Origin: a virus
Direction: 5' to 3' (one strand)
Length of the DNA: 52,937 nt
Virus record (IMG/VR): IMGVR_UViG_3300044611_001951
Location: 1-52,937 of that record
The first letter of the stretch is position 1; each line of letters opens with the position of its first letter. Shown one piece after another: positions 17,629 through 24,696 of this stretch. The translations under genes and the position numbers were made by a program. The notes under the pieces were generated by a model that did no database searches, was not told where the DNA came from, and worked only from the letters and a program-made list of their open reading frames with translations.

Positions 17629-19592
17629 AGTCCTTGCCCGTTCGGGGCGGTGTCCCAGCGCCGTTTGGTGTTGAGCCCGTCGTCGCCGCGGCGCTCGTTG
17701 CGGCGACGCCAGAAATCCTCATCGGAGCCAGTCGGCGGAAGCCGATCGGGCTCCTCGTGCGTGGCCTGTTCCGCGGCCGTCAGCTCGAGCAGCTTGAGCG
17801 CGATGCCGTAGGCCATGATGCAGTCGTTCCTGCACTTGCGGTCGATCTTCTCCTTCTCGTCGAGCTGCGCGTCGAGGCACTCCTGGAGCAGTCGCTTCGA
17901 GGGCGTGTCCGCGTCGGGGTTGGCGAGCGCGATCGCCACGCGGTCGATCACGAGGGCCTTCCCGCTCGTGCTCATGATCCAGCCCTTGCGCGGCACGAAC
18001 TTGCCTTCGCGGTCCTCCCAGCGCTGTTGCACGAACAGGCGTTCGCAGCCCGCGGCCTCGGCGGCTTCGTACACGGCGAGCCCGTGCTGCGAGGGATGCG
18101 TCTCGACTGCGACGGTGGCGCGGTACAGATCACTGAGCAGCTTCACCGTGCGGCCGAACAGGTGCGGAGGCTCCCATCCGTACCACTCCGCGACCACAGC
18201 CTCGGTCTTGCAGTCGATCACGCACGCGACGCACGGGTCGCCGCCGCGCACGCCCGCCGCGGTGTCCACGCCGATCACGTAGTTGCGCCCGGCCGCCGGC
18301 CAGCGCCACACGCTCACCTCGCCGTGGCGGTCCTCGAGGATGCGCGGCTCGCCGGCGTCGTCCACGATGCGCCCCACCTGGATCGGCGGGCGAACGTGCG
18401 CGGTCATTTTGTGCTGGACGTGCTCGAGGTTGAACGCGCTGCGCCCCGACGCGAGCAGCGCCTCCTCGGGGAACGCCGGGCACTGTTCATGGAACGTCTG
18501 GATGTTCCCGTTGCACTTCTCCGCGATGTAGTAGCGGCGCCATGCCAGTTGGTCGTAGTCGACGTTCTTCGGCGGCGCCCCGCGGATGTGCACGCGCTGC
18601 GCGAGCAGGATGCGCTCCTCCGGCGTCAGCGTGCGCTCGATGCGCGCGCGGATGTCGCTCGGCAGCGCGCTCGGGTTCGAGCCGATCTTCGTCCAGCGAT
18701 ACTCCTCGTGGAGAAACCACGGGATGAACATGGCGGCCCAGCCGATGCCGTAGTCGACGCCCGAACCGTCCTCGCGCCGCAGGTCGTCGGGCATCGCCAA
18801 GCCCTGCTGCTTGTACCAAGCGCGCCGGAACTTGTCGGCGAAGTAGCCCGTGTTCCCCTTGGCCTGGGAAACGTCGATGGCGAGCGACTCGGGGACCTCG
18901 GGCAGCGCGAGCTCGATGCCCTTGCCCTTTTCCTCGGCGTCCGGCCACTTCGAGGTTTCCTCCATGTCGACGTAGAGGTTCGTCTCGCCGAAGCCTGGGT
19001 TCGGCGTGTTCGCGCTCACGACCTGGATGCGCGAGTTGAACGGCGGCCCCATGACGATCATGTCGCGGTTCGACTTGTCCGGCGTGAGGCTCCACGACGC
19101 GCCGCTCGACATCCGCAGCCGGGTGAACATCAGCTTCACGCGGCCGAGCAGCGTCTCGCACAGCTCCTCGCGGTCCGTGACCACGCGGAGGTTCAAGTTC
19201 GCCATCGTGAGCATCGCGTGCAGGAACACGGCCAGCGTGTAGGTGCTGATCCCGTTCTGGCGCACCTTGAGGATCACGACGCGCCGCGGGGCGCCGCGCC
19301 GCTCTTGCCTGAGCAGGATGGCCTCGAGGTTGCGCTGCGACTGGTTGTAGACGAACGGAATCGGGCGGGCCTTCTTGTCGACGATCACCACCAGGCGCTC
19401 GATCCACTCGCGGCGCGACATCCGCCACTGGTTGCCCCGCCGGTCGCCGAACACGCCGCGCTCGCGGTTGTAGAGCAGGAAGAAGTGATTGAGCCGCTGT
19501 TGCTCCGGCGAATCGCCGGCCGCCTCGTAGGCGCGGCGCTTGGCGTCCGTGAGCAGCGCCAGCAGGCGCGGATCGTCCTCGCGGAACCGCAC
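17625..19592 (-). CDS. terL: Terminase large subunit
   Basis: 655 aa from GTG at 19592-19590, just after the TerS stop. The ATPase half has the terminase form of Walker A, R-Q-N-G-I-S-T at residues 111-117 (VVILKVRQNGIST), and a Walker B at about 205-212 (LYVDMEET, D209, E211/E212). The nuclease half has the RNase H-type motifs GVDTAAG (D443), TVAVETHPSQHG and RNDCIMAYGIALKLL. It packages DNA into the prohead through the portal and cuts at initiation and termination. Packaging mode (headful, cos or terminal repeat) cannot be decided from sequence alone. Confidence 0.93.
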   Translation of the reverse strand: MRFREDDPRLLALLTDAKRRAYEAAGDSPEQQRLNHFFLLYNRERGVFGDRRGNQWRMSRREWIERLVVIVDKKARPIPFVYNQSQRNLEAILLRQERRGAPRRVVILKVRQNGISTYTLAVFLHAMLTMANLNLRVVTDREELCETLLGRVKLMFTRLRMSSGASWSLTPDKSNRDMIVMGPPFNSRIQVVSANTPNPGFGETNLYVDMEETSKWPDAEEKGKGIELALPEVPESLAIDVSQAKGNTGYFADKFRRAWYKQQGLAMPDDLRREDGSGVDYGIGWAAMFIPWFLHEEYRWTKIGSNPSALPSDIRARIERTLTPEERILLAQRVHIRGAPPKNVDYDQLAWRRYYIAEKCNGNIQTFHEQCPAFPEEALLASGRSAFNLEHVQHKMTAHVRPPIQVGRIVDDAGEPRILEDRHGEVSVWRWPAAGRNYVIGVDTAAGVRGGDPCVACVIDCKTEAVVAEWYGWEPPHLFGRTVKLLSDLYRATVAVETHPSQHGLAVYEAAEAAGCERLFVQQRWEDREGKFVPRKGWIMSTSGKALVIDRVAIALANPDADTPSKRLLQECLDAQLDEKEKIDRKCRNDCIMAYGIALKLLELTAAEQATHEEPDRLPPTGSDEDFWRRRNERRGDDGLNTKRRWDTAPNGQGL

Positions 19593-19593
19593 G

Positions 19594-19989
19594 TCAGACG
19601 GACGCCTTTCGCGTGAGCTTGAGCCGGTTGATGAGGCTCGCCACCGCCCAGGGCTCGATCTCGAGCGCCCGCGCGATCTGCACATGGCTCATGCCCACGT
19701 CGAGCAGCGCCCGCAGCTTCTTCGCCTCGAGCTGCGCCAGGTCGCGCAGGTTCCGGTTCTTGCGGCGGAACGTCTTGTTCCGGTTCCACTGGAATTGGCA
19801 CGCCGGGCACACGCGCACGCGCCGCCCCTCGGGGCCGCCGTCGACGACGAACTTGCCCATGCCGGGATACTCGCCGCACACGAACACGGTCGTTCTCACG
19901 ACCCGCCCCGACGGGTATCGGTACTCCCACGGAGCCCCGCACGCCTCGCACGTCGACGGGACTTCGGCGTCCGGTTTTCGCTTTGCCAT
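19594..19989 (-). CDS. Terminase small subunit candidate: zinc ribbon plus helix-turn-helix
   Basis: 131 aa. Start ATG 19989-19987 is chosen because the predicted late promoter puts its start point there. Longer in-frame extension to 20187 would cross the promoter and the inverted repeat. Two cysteine pairs, CEAC near the N-terminus and CPAC near residue 70, suggest a zinc ribbon. A C-terminal helix-turn-helix (GMSHVQIARALEIEPWAVAS, then LINRLKL) matches DNA-recognition domains of small terminases. It is the first gene of the late unit, with TerL two bases downstream. An alternative role is late transcription regulator. Confidence 0.65.
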   Translation of the reverse strand: MAKRKPDAEVPSTCEACGAPWEYRYPSGRVVRTTVFVCGEYPGMGKFVVDGGPEGRRVRVCPACQFQWNRNKTFRRKNRNLRDLAQLEAKKLRALLDVGMSHVQIARALEIEPWAVASLINRLKLTRKASV

Positions 19990-19995
19990 GCGCGG

Positions 19996-20025
19996 AGCAT
20001 AGAGCCCACGTATCTCTCTGCGCAA
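19996..20025 (-). promoter_or_regulatory. Late promoter, leaderless, sigma70-like
   Basis: On the minus strand, a -35 of TTGCGC (20025-20020) and -10 of TATGCT (20001-19996) are separated by 18 bases. The expected start, seven bases downstream of the -10, is 19989, the A of the TerS ATG. No Shine-Dalgarno sequence fits between them, so the first late cistron looks leaderless. Inference from motif spacing. Confidence 0.5.
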
Positions 20026-20059
20026 GCCCCTGTTTCCGCGCGAGTTGCGGAAAAGGCGC

Positions 20060-20104
20060 GAGCCCCGCCGGTGTGCGATGCAAGACGCACACCGAGCAGG
20101 GCTC
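20060..20104. promoter_or_regulatory. Long inverted repeat between divergent operons
   Basis: A perfect 9-bp stem, CGGTGTGCG (20069-20077) and CGCACACCG (20086-20094), with an 8-base loop. It is enclosed by a second inverted pair GAGCCC (20060-20065) and GGGCTC (20099-20104). It lies just behind the -35 elements of both divergent promoters, so it could be a shared operator or a bidirectional barrier to transcription. No run of T follows on either strand. Confidence 0.7.
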
Positions 20105-20106
20105 GC

Positions 20107-20135
20107 TTGACCCTCACGCGGGCGAGGCGTACAAG
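20107..20135 (+). promoter_or_regulatory. Early promoter, sigma70-like
   Basis: TTGACC (20107-20112), spacer of 17 and TACAAG (20130-20135) predict a start near 20142 for the whole plus-strand unit. The -35 matches consensus in five of six positions and the -10 in four. It lies immediately after the long inverted repeat, 70 bases before the first possible start codon. Confidence 0.5.
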
Positions 20136-20203
20136 GGGCGCTCACGCGCGAGGAGTTGGAGTCTCCCCGGCGGAACTTTTCACCCAACTGGAGTCAGCAG
20201 TCG

Positions 20204-20263
20204 ATGAACGAGACACATCGTAGCCGCTTGGGCGGCCGGCGCAATACCGGGGTTCGCCTATGA
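20204..20263 (+). CDS. 19-residue leader peptide, translationally coupled
   Basis: ATG at 20204, preceded by GGAG at about ten bases, encodes an Arg-rich 19-mer (MNETHRSRLGGRRNTGVRL) whose stop overlaps the ATG of the replication gene (ATGA). The main gene has no Shine-Dalgarno sequence of its own, so coupling through this peptide would explain its translation. It could also be chance; only the ribosome site and overlap support it. Confidence 0.4.
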   Translation: MNETHRSRLGGRRNTGVRL

Positions 20264-21138
20264 GCGCGCCCCAAAGTCGGGAGCCTCTCCCGTGGTTTCG
20301 GTTCGACGTGGCCGAGGTCGCCACAGCCCGCGGCGGGATGCGCGTGCTCGGCGATGACGCCGCGCTCGCCGCGATGATGCGCTTCGCCTGGCGCTCCTGG
20401 CGCGAGGGTCGTCTCACCGAGGACGACGCGCGCCAGACGTGCGGCGCCGGGTTCGAGACGCTGCTCGCCGCCATGCTCGAGCGCGGACCCGACGGGCTGC
20501 TGTCGCTGCCCTGGATGGAGGCCGCTCGGACCGAGGCCGACGCCTACCGGCTCCAGCAGCGGGAATCCGGCCGTAGGGGCGGCATGGCGAAGGCTGCTAA
20601 TGCCAAGCGACCCTCTAGCGACCCTACAGGCTCGCTTAGCGACCCACTAGCGAAGTCTACCCAGGAGAGGAGAGTAGAGGAGAGTAGAGATTCAGCCCTA
20701 CAGAGTGCTTCGCACTCTTCCGGGCTGGAGCCGGCGCCTCGCGGCGCGTCTCCGGGCGAACTCTTCGAGAACCCGAAGAGGCCCAAAACCGAGGCGAAGA
20801 AGGGCGAGCACGTCCAGGCGGTGGAAATGTTCCAGCGGGCTTGGGCTCGCATCCGGCACGGCGACCTCACGGTGACGGTCAAGACCGACCCGAAGGACAT
20901 CCCGCCGGCTGAGCGGTACACGCCGACCGCAGCGGACTTCATCCACGCCGCGAGGCTCTGGAAGCGCATTGGCGGCGACACGGCCCTCCTGCGCGAGCGG
21001 ATGAGCAACTTCTTCCAGAGCGATGCGCCCTGGATTCGGGCGGGCGGCTTTGCGCTGTTCGCCACCAAGTTCGATCTCCTGACCGACCCGATCATGGCGC
21101 TGAACGGCAGCAGCAGCGCCCAACACACCGAGAGCTGA
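20260..21138 (+). CDS. Replication-initiation candidate, DUF1376-like
   Basis: 292 aa. The N-terminal 75 residues (PLPWFRFDVAEVATARGG, then ALAAMMRFAWRSWREGRLT) resemble the winged-helix start of DUF1376 and replisome-organiser proteins. They are followed by the basic, small-residue linker typical of these proteins (SGRRGGMAKAANAKR) and a C-terminal helical domain (RMSNFFQSDAPWIRAGGFAL). Proteins of this build bind phage origins and recruit host helicase. It is the first full gene of the plus unit. No helicase or primase is encoded nearby, which fits recruitment of the host replisome. Assignment is by pattern. Confidence 0.5.
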   Translation: MSAPQSREPLPWFRFDVAEVATARGGMRVLGDDAALAAMMRFAWRSWREGRLTEDDARQTCGAGFETLLAAMLERGPDGLLSLPWMEAARTEADAYRLQQRESGRRGGMAKAANAKRPSSDPTGSLSDPLAKSTQERRVEESRDSALQSASHSSGLEPAPRGASPGELFENPKRPKTEAKKGEHVQAVEMFQRAWARIRHGDLTVTVKTDPKDIPPAERYTPTAADFIHAARLWKRIGGDTALLRERMSNFFQSDAPWIRAGGFALFATKFDLLTDPIMALNGSSSAQHTES

Positions 21139-21141
21139 GCC

Positions 21142-21810
21142 ATGCCCCTTCGCTACTGGACCGAATCCGAAGTCCCCGAGGCCATGCTTCGCGGGCACAA
21201 TCTCCACGCCCACGAAGTCCTGAGCCTTGCGCACATCGCCTGGTTCTGGCTGGTCGGCCCCGGCTCGAGCTCCTTGCTCGGCCCGGTGTTCTACGAGGGC
21301 TCGCGCCATTGGGACGTCGCCGTCGAGCGCAAGAAGTCGCACCTCGACTGCCGCTCGCGGGGCTGGACCGCGGACACCTTGCGCGAGGTTCACACCTTCG
21401 TCGAGCGATTGCGCGCCCGCAAGAAGGCCGTGCAGCCAACGCAGCAGGCCCGCCCCTCGCGTTCGAGGGCTCGACGCGACATCGACGTCGACGGCTCCGA
21501 CGACGTGCAGCAGGCGCTCTCCCAGAGCGATCTGGGGCCAGGGCGGATTTTGCCGACCGTCGAACGTGACTGGCCGGAGACGTTCCACATGACCGACGAG
21601 GAGCGCGCCGAGAAGTGGCGAGCCGTGCAACGCGCATGGTCGCCCCGCGGTGCGCCGCCGCCCGAGCGCAACGACCGAGACCCCGACCAGCCGCGCGAGC
21701 GCATGAGCCACGTCAAGGCGCAAGTGCTATTCGCCGGCGACGACCAAGGCAACGATCCCGTCCGCGAGCCCACGGCCGCGGAAATCCACGCAGACGAGGA
21801 GTACTTCTGA
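21142..21810 (+). CDS. Hypothetical protein
   Basis: 222 aa, four bases after the replication gene. The N-terminal part is compact and aromatic (MPLRYWTESEVPEAMLRGHN, AHIAWFWLVGPG). The rest is charged and likely disordered (ERLRARKKAVQPTQQARPSR). The stop overlaps the next ATG as TGATG. Family not recognised. Partnership with the replication protein is suggested only by adjacency. Confidence 0.75.
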   Translation: MPLRYWTESEVPEAMLRGHNLHAHEVLSLAHIAWFWLVGPGSSSLLGPVFYEGSRHWDVAVERKKSHLDCRSRGWTADTLREVHTFVERLRARKKAVQPTQQARPSRSRARRDIDVDGSDDVQQALSQSDLGPGRILPTVERDWPETFHMTDEERAEKWRAVQRAWSPRGAPPPERNDRDPDQPRERMSHVKAQVLFAGDDQGNDPVREPTAAEIHADEEYF

Positions 21811-22253
21811 TGACACTGAACGAATTGATTTTGAACGCTGACGGAGACGATCCGATGGACAAGTTCATGAAGAGTTCCGACCTGGACGGGCGCGATTTGG
21901 CGTGTCTCGAGCAGGGCGTAAACGACACTTTGCGTCAAGCAGAGTCTCGCTTTGGGATGCTTCCGTTCAGAGTCGACGCCTGGACCGAAGGCGTGGATAT
22001 TTTCGCTGGCGGCAGCGTCTCCGCACGGCATGGACCCGTACCGATTGAGTCTCCGGTCAGAGCGGTGCGCGTGGATCCGGGCGGCGTGATCTTCGCTAGG
22101 GGCCACAGCAACCACTCCCCCGAGATCCGCGTTCTCGATGCGCCGCTGCATTGGCGCATCGCGGCCGTCACCATGCTCCCCGCTCTCGCGCAGGCCCACG
22201 CGGAGAAGATCGCGGCTCTTGTGGCCGCCGCCAAGAAAGCGCTGGGCTCGTGA
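21810..22253 (+). CDS. Hypothetical protein
   Basis: 147 aa from ATG at 21810 (overlap TGATG with the gene before, and again at its end). The first 40 residues are acidic (MTLNELILNADGDDPMDKFM), followed by a beta-rich middle (VDIFAGGSVSARHGPVPIES, RVDPGGVIFARGHSN) and an Ala-rich C-terminal helix. The local sequence is somewhat less GC-biased around 21810-21860 than its surroundings. No known domain seen. Confidence 0.75.
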   Translation: MTLNELILNADGDDPMDKFMKSSDLDGRDLACLEQGVNDTLRQAESRFGMLPFRVDAWTEGVDIFAGGSVSARHGPVPIESPVRAVRVDPGGVIFARGHSNHSPEIRVLDAPLHWRIAAVTMLPALAQAHAEKIAALVAAAKKALGS

Positions 22254-22582
22254 TGGATACCAAGCCCGACCCCACCTACGACAAGCTCCCCAAGGACGAC
22301 GCAATGCCGGATGGCTTCACAGCCTGGCCCAAGTTCCCCGGCGATCCCGCACTGCTCGAGATCAGCCCGCAAGCCACACGTAAGCCGCGGAACATCCGGC
22401 GCCTGCTCGGCGAGAACCCGGTCAGCACCGAGTCTCTGCGGGCCGATATCTACGCCGCCGGGCGCCGCGCGCAGAAGCTCCACCGAGAAGCGCTCGAGCG
22501 TGAGGAACCCGAGCGTCCGGCCGCCCAGGCCCGCGAGAATCTGCACCCGGACGCCTTCGTCGATGACTTCGACGACGAATAG
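22253..22582 (+). CDS. Hypothetical acidic protein
   Basis: 109 aa from ATG at 22253, coupled by TGATG. It is charged and mostly helical (ESLRADIYAAGRRAQKLHRE) with an acidic tail (DAFVDDFDDE). It ends the first plus-strand block. The next gene converges from the other strand 13 bases away, without a visible terminator between. Unknown function. Confidence 0.7.
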   Translation: MDTKPDPTYDKLPKDDAMPDGFTAWPKFPGDPALLEISPQATRKPRNIRRLLGENPVSTESLRADIYAAGRRAQKLHREALEREEPERPAAQARENLHPDAFVDDFDDE

Positions 22583-22595
22583 GCGACTAGGCGCG

Positions 22596-23006
22596 CTACA
22601 TCAGCCCGGCGTTGGCGTCCAGGCCGTTCGCCTTGCGCATCTTCTTCTCGTCGCCCTTGCTCAACAAGAGGCCCTTGAGGCGCAAGTACGCCTCTCGTCC
22701 ACGCTGGGCCACGGTCTGCCGGTCGCTGAGCATCATCTCCAGCACGCACATCAGCGCGAGCTTCTGCTCATCGTCCGGCAGAGCCTCCAGCCTGTCGAGC
22801 TCACGCTCCACCAGCCGCGAAATGCCCTGCACGGCACGCAGCCTTTGAGGATGGGCCGCCCCACGCAGCTCCGCGTTCATCGCCTTCGATGTCTGCGCTC
22901 CGTACGGCCGCGAAGGACGCGAACGCGGAGGCACGTACCGCCCTTCCGCCCGCGCGTCCAGCACCGCGTCGTGGCCGTTCACGCCACCATCGAAGCTCGA
23001 CCCCAC
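22596..23006 (-). CDS. Hypothetical protein, counter-oriented cassette
   Basis: 136 aa from GTG at 23006, preceded by GAGG at about nine bases. The N-terminal 45 residues are basic and disordered. The remainder is a helical bundle (GISRLVERELDRLEALPDD, LALMCVLEMMLSDRQTVAQR, AYLRLKGLLLSKGDEKKMRK). It is the second gene of a short minus-strand unit inside the plus-strand region, following the 64-aa gene by 19 bases. It might be a regulator or a moron-type gene, but no DNA-binding motif is certain. Confidence 0.6.
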   Translation of the reverse strand: MGSSFDGGVNGHDAVLDARAEGRYVPPRSRPSRPYGAQTSKAMNAELRGAAHPQRLRAVQGISRLVERELDRLEALPDDEQKLALMCVLEMMLSDRQTVAQRGREAYLRLKGLLLSKGDEKKMRKANGLDANAGLM

Positions 23007-23025
23007 GAGTCAGCCCTCAGCGACC

Positions 23026-23220
23026 TCAGCGCATCCCCAGGCGCCGGCCCTTGATGCTCGGCACCTTGCACTCCCCGCCAGCCGCAGGGCCGCTCGTCAC
23101 CTTCGTCTTGCCCTTCATCACCACGCCGCCAGCCTCCTTGTGACCGCTCGTCCCCACGATCTTCGCCGGGCTCCGCTGCACGCTCGGGCTGATGACACGC
23201 CGCTGAATCTGCTTCTTCAT
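23026..23220 (-). CDS. Small basic protein, counter-oriented cassette
   Basis: 64 aa. ATG at 23220 is chosen because AGGAGG stands nine bases upstream; longer in-frame reading to 23289 lacks this. It is very basic (MKKQIQRRVISPSVQRSPAK, then GGVVMKGKTKVTSG), consistent with nucleic-acid binding or a virion-associated peptide. Divergent from the 141-aa gene at 23316. Unknown. Confidence 0.6.
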   Translation of the reverse strand: MKKQIQRRVISPSVQRSPAKIVGTSGHKEAGGVVMKGKTKVTSGPAAGGECKVPSIKGRRLGMR

Positions 23221-23276
23221 CTCGAGGAATCCTCCTGCTCCCCAGCTTCGCGCCGCAACTTCTCCCGCGCAAGCCC

Positions 23277-23306
23277 TTGCCACGCGCATAGCACACGCGC
23301 TATTCT
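23277..23306 (+). promoter_or_regulatory. Promoter with near-leaderless start
   Basis: TTGCCA (23277-23282), spacer of 18, and TATTCT (23301-23306). A start seven bases on falls at 23313, three bases before ATG 23316. Same geometry as the late promoter (TTGC-, 18-base spacer, TAT--T, then ATG within ten bases), and again there is no Shine-Dalgarno sequence. Confidence 0.5.
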
Positions 23307-23315
23307 CTGTGCACC

Positions 23316-23741
23316 ATGGAAACCACCAACACCACCGCGCCCAAACCCACCGAACCCTACGACGTGAAGATGCGCACGATCCCTCTGCGCATCAAACCGA
23401 AGGGCCAGCCCGCGCCGCAGAACGCCGACGCCGAGGACCCCTTCGAGGAAGCCGGCGACGCACAAGCGGACAGCCCGCCGCGCGCTCGCGTCCGGGTCCA
23501 CCCTTCGGAGCGCGTCATCCGTGAGCTCGGCAAGTGCTCCGTCGAGGAAATCGACGCCGTGGCGTACCACCTCGCCATCTACCGGCCGGCCCTCGCACAC
23601 TTCCTCCACGCCAGCCTCGAGAACTGCGCCCGCACCATCGCCGCCGAACGCAACCGTCAGCTCGAAGCCAGCGCCCGCGCCGCACAGCGCGCCACGAACG
23701 ACCCGCCCAGCGAGACCAGCGGGCAAGCCCGCGTACACTGA
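23316..23741 (+). CDS. Hypothetical protein with leaderless start
   Basis: 141 aa. The N-terminal 70 residues are Pro/Ala/Asp-rich and disordered. A central helical segment (RVIRELGKCSVEEIDAVAYH) and an Ala/Arg-rich C-terminal helix (NRQLEASARAAQRA) follow. It has its own promoter and is followed after 11 bases by a tRNA-like gene and then a terminator, so gene and tRNA probably form one transcript. Unknown function; could be a small regulator. Confidence 0.65.
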   Translation: METTNTTAPKPTEPYDVKMRTIPLRIKPKGQPAPQNADAEDPFEEAGDAQADSPPRARVRVHPSERVIRELGKCSVEEIDAVAYHLAIYRPALAHFLHASLENCARTIAAERNRQLEASARAAQRATNDPPSETSGQARVH

Positions 23742-23752
23742 CCACCGCACAC

Positions 23753-23825
23753 CGCAGGCGGTCCTGGTGACCCCCGACGGCTCATAACCGACGGGAGCGG
23801 GGTTCGACCCCCCGGCCTGCTACCA
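23753..23825 (+). tRNA. tRNA-like gene, anticodon CAU, initiator-like
   Basis: 73 bases fold as a cloverleaf. Acceptor CGCAGGC pairs with GCCTGCT except for a C1:U72 mismatch. The anticodon loop is CTCATAA with CAT at 23783-23785, on a stem with three G:C pairs nearest the loop and one A:A mismatch. The T arm CGGGG-TTCGACC-CCCCG is perfect, and A73 is followed by encoded CCA (23823-23825) and a second CCA. An unpaired 1:72 end is a hallmark of bacterial initiator tRNA. The D arm is short (GGTC-CTGGT-GACC), and position 8 is G not U, so it may be a divergent or defective tRNA. Confidence 0.6.
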
Positions 23826-23863
23826 CCACAAGCGCCGCGCGCTCCTGACCAGCGCGACGCCCA

Positions 23864-23907
23864 GGCCCGACGCTCGAGACCAACTCCCTCGACGCCGGGC
23901 CTTCTTC
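23864..23907 (+). terminator. Intrinsic terminator after the tRNA
   Basis: GGCCCGACG (23864-23872) pairs with CGCCGGGCC (23893-23901) with one mismatch. TTCTTC (23902-23907) follows. It would end the transcript of the 141-aa gene and tRNA. Confidence 0.55.
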
Positions 23908-24090
23908 GTGCCCATGGGACCCAGCCCAAATTTCCCGGCGCGGGCAAAACGATACGGGACTCCAGCGAGCCTCTGCATGGGACCCAGAGCGGAGGATGGC
24001 GGGAGAGGAGGGATGAGGGATCACCCTACGCCCTCCACCGCCAAAACCCCCCGGCCACCCCTCCCCGCCCCGGTCGCGCGCGCCCCGACG

Positions 24091-24185
24091 GTCCAGGATC
24101 TGGATTCCAACTCTTGGACTCGCTGTCTGGAAGCTGGACGGACGGGCTGTCCAGCGGTTGGACGCGAGCGGTCTGGGGATTGGAC
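24091..24185. repeat. Cluster of YTGGAC/GTCCAG hexamers (iteron-like)
   Basis: Within 95 bases there are TTGGAC at 24114, 24158 and 24180, CTGGAC at 24134, and the reverse form GTCCAG at 24091 and 24149. Spacing is uneven (20-24 bases between several neighbours, close to two helical turns). Six copies in both orientations is well above what the base composition leads one to expect by eye. Confidence 0.55.
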
Positions 24186-24473
24186 GGGTTGCGGGCTGGC
24201 GATGGGCGAGAGGGGAGAGCGGGCGGGCTGGTGGATGATCCGTCCCGCCATCCCGTCCTCCGATCCGATCATCCGCTCCGAGGCTTGCGCACCGGTCGAT
24301 CCGATGCGAGCAGCGGTCCACGCTCCGAGCATCCGTGCGCAGGATGCGAGCGACGGAGCGGCGCAGTGTGCGGAGTGTCGTAGGTGGACACGTTCGGCCA
24401 CGCTGCTTCGCCGTGCCAGCGTGAGGACACCCGGCCTCGCTGCGCTCAGCGCCGCCCGGCTAAGACAGCGCAC

Positions 24474-24496
24474 TGTCAAGAGCCCGTGTCAAGAGC
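24474..24496. repeat. Tandem 10-bp repeat TGTCAAGAGC
   Basis: Two exact copies at 24474-24483 and 24487-24496, period 13 bases, about 200 bases before the gene at 24697. Could be a protein-binding pair. Confidence 0.6.
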
Positions 24497-24696
24497 GGAG
24501 AGAGCGGCTCGCGTGGACGCTCAGGCCCGGCCCGAGGTTACGGATTGTTTGCGGCGTGTAAGACAATGGCGCACTAGCAGAGAATCACAAGAAAGTCTGT
24601 GCGCTCGCGCCTCGTTCGCCGATATACAGGTTGCGCCGCCAGCGGAGCAACCGAGCGACCGAGCGGCGCACCCACCCGAACCCGAAGGATGACTAG

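Larger units (their letters stand above)
23908..24696. other. Repeat-rich non-coding stretch, origin or control-region candidate
   Basis: About 790 bases with no convincing gene. Frames are open only because of high GC, and their translations are arginine/proline mixtures without a ribosome site. It contains a 12-bp direct repeat CATGGGACCCAG (23913-23924 and 23976-23987), a cluster of YTGGAC hexamers (24091-24185), an inverted repeat GGATGATC/GATCATCC (24233-24240, 24267-24274), tandem TGTCAAGAGC copies (24474-24496), and a relatively A/T-richer patch around 24538-24600. These features fit a replication origin or a regulatory island. There is no direct evidence of either. Confidence 0.5.

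Noticed and set aside
19990-20187. Longer (197-aa) form of the small terminase candidate starting at 20187
   Set aside because: The added 66 residues are Arg/Ser-rich, cross the promoter and the inverted repeat, and have no ribosome site.
23753-23825. tRNA as an attachment site for integration
   Set aside because: No integrase, excisionase or repressor is visible anywhere, and the tRNA-like gene is complete rather than a 3' fragment.
24474-24496. CRISPR-like repeat array
   Set aside because: Only two 10-bp copies with a 3-base gap; no spacers and no cas genes.
23908-24692. Open frames in the non-coding island (217 and 102 codons, plus strand; several minus)
   Set aside because: No ribosome sites, composition dominated by Arg/Pro/Ser, mutually overlapping in several frames, no recognisable segment. 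Treated as non-coding; the frame ending at 24692 is the least unlikely.
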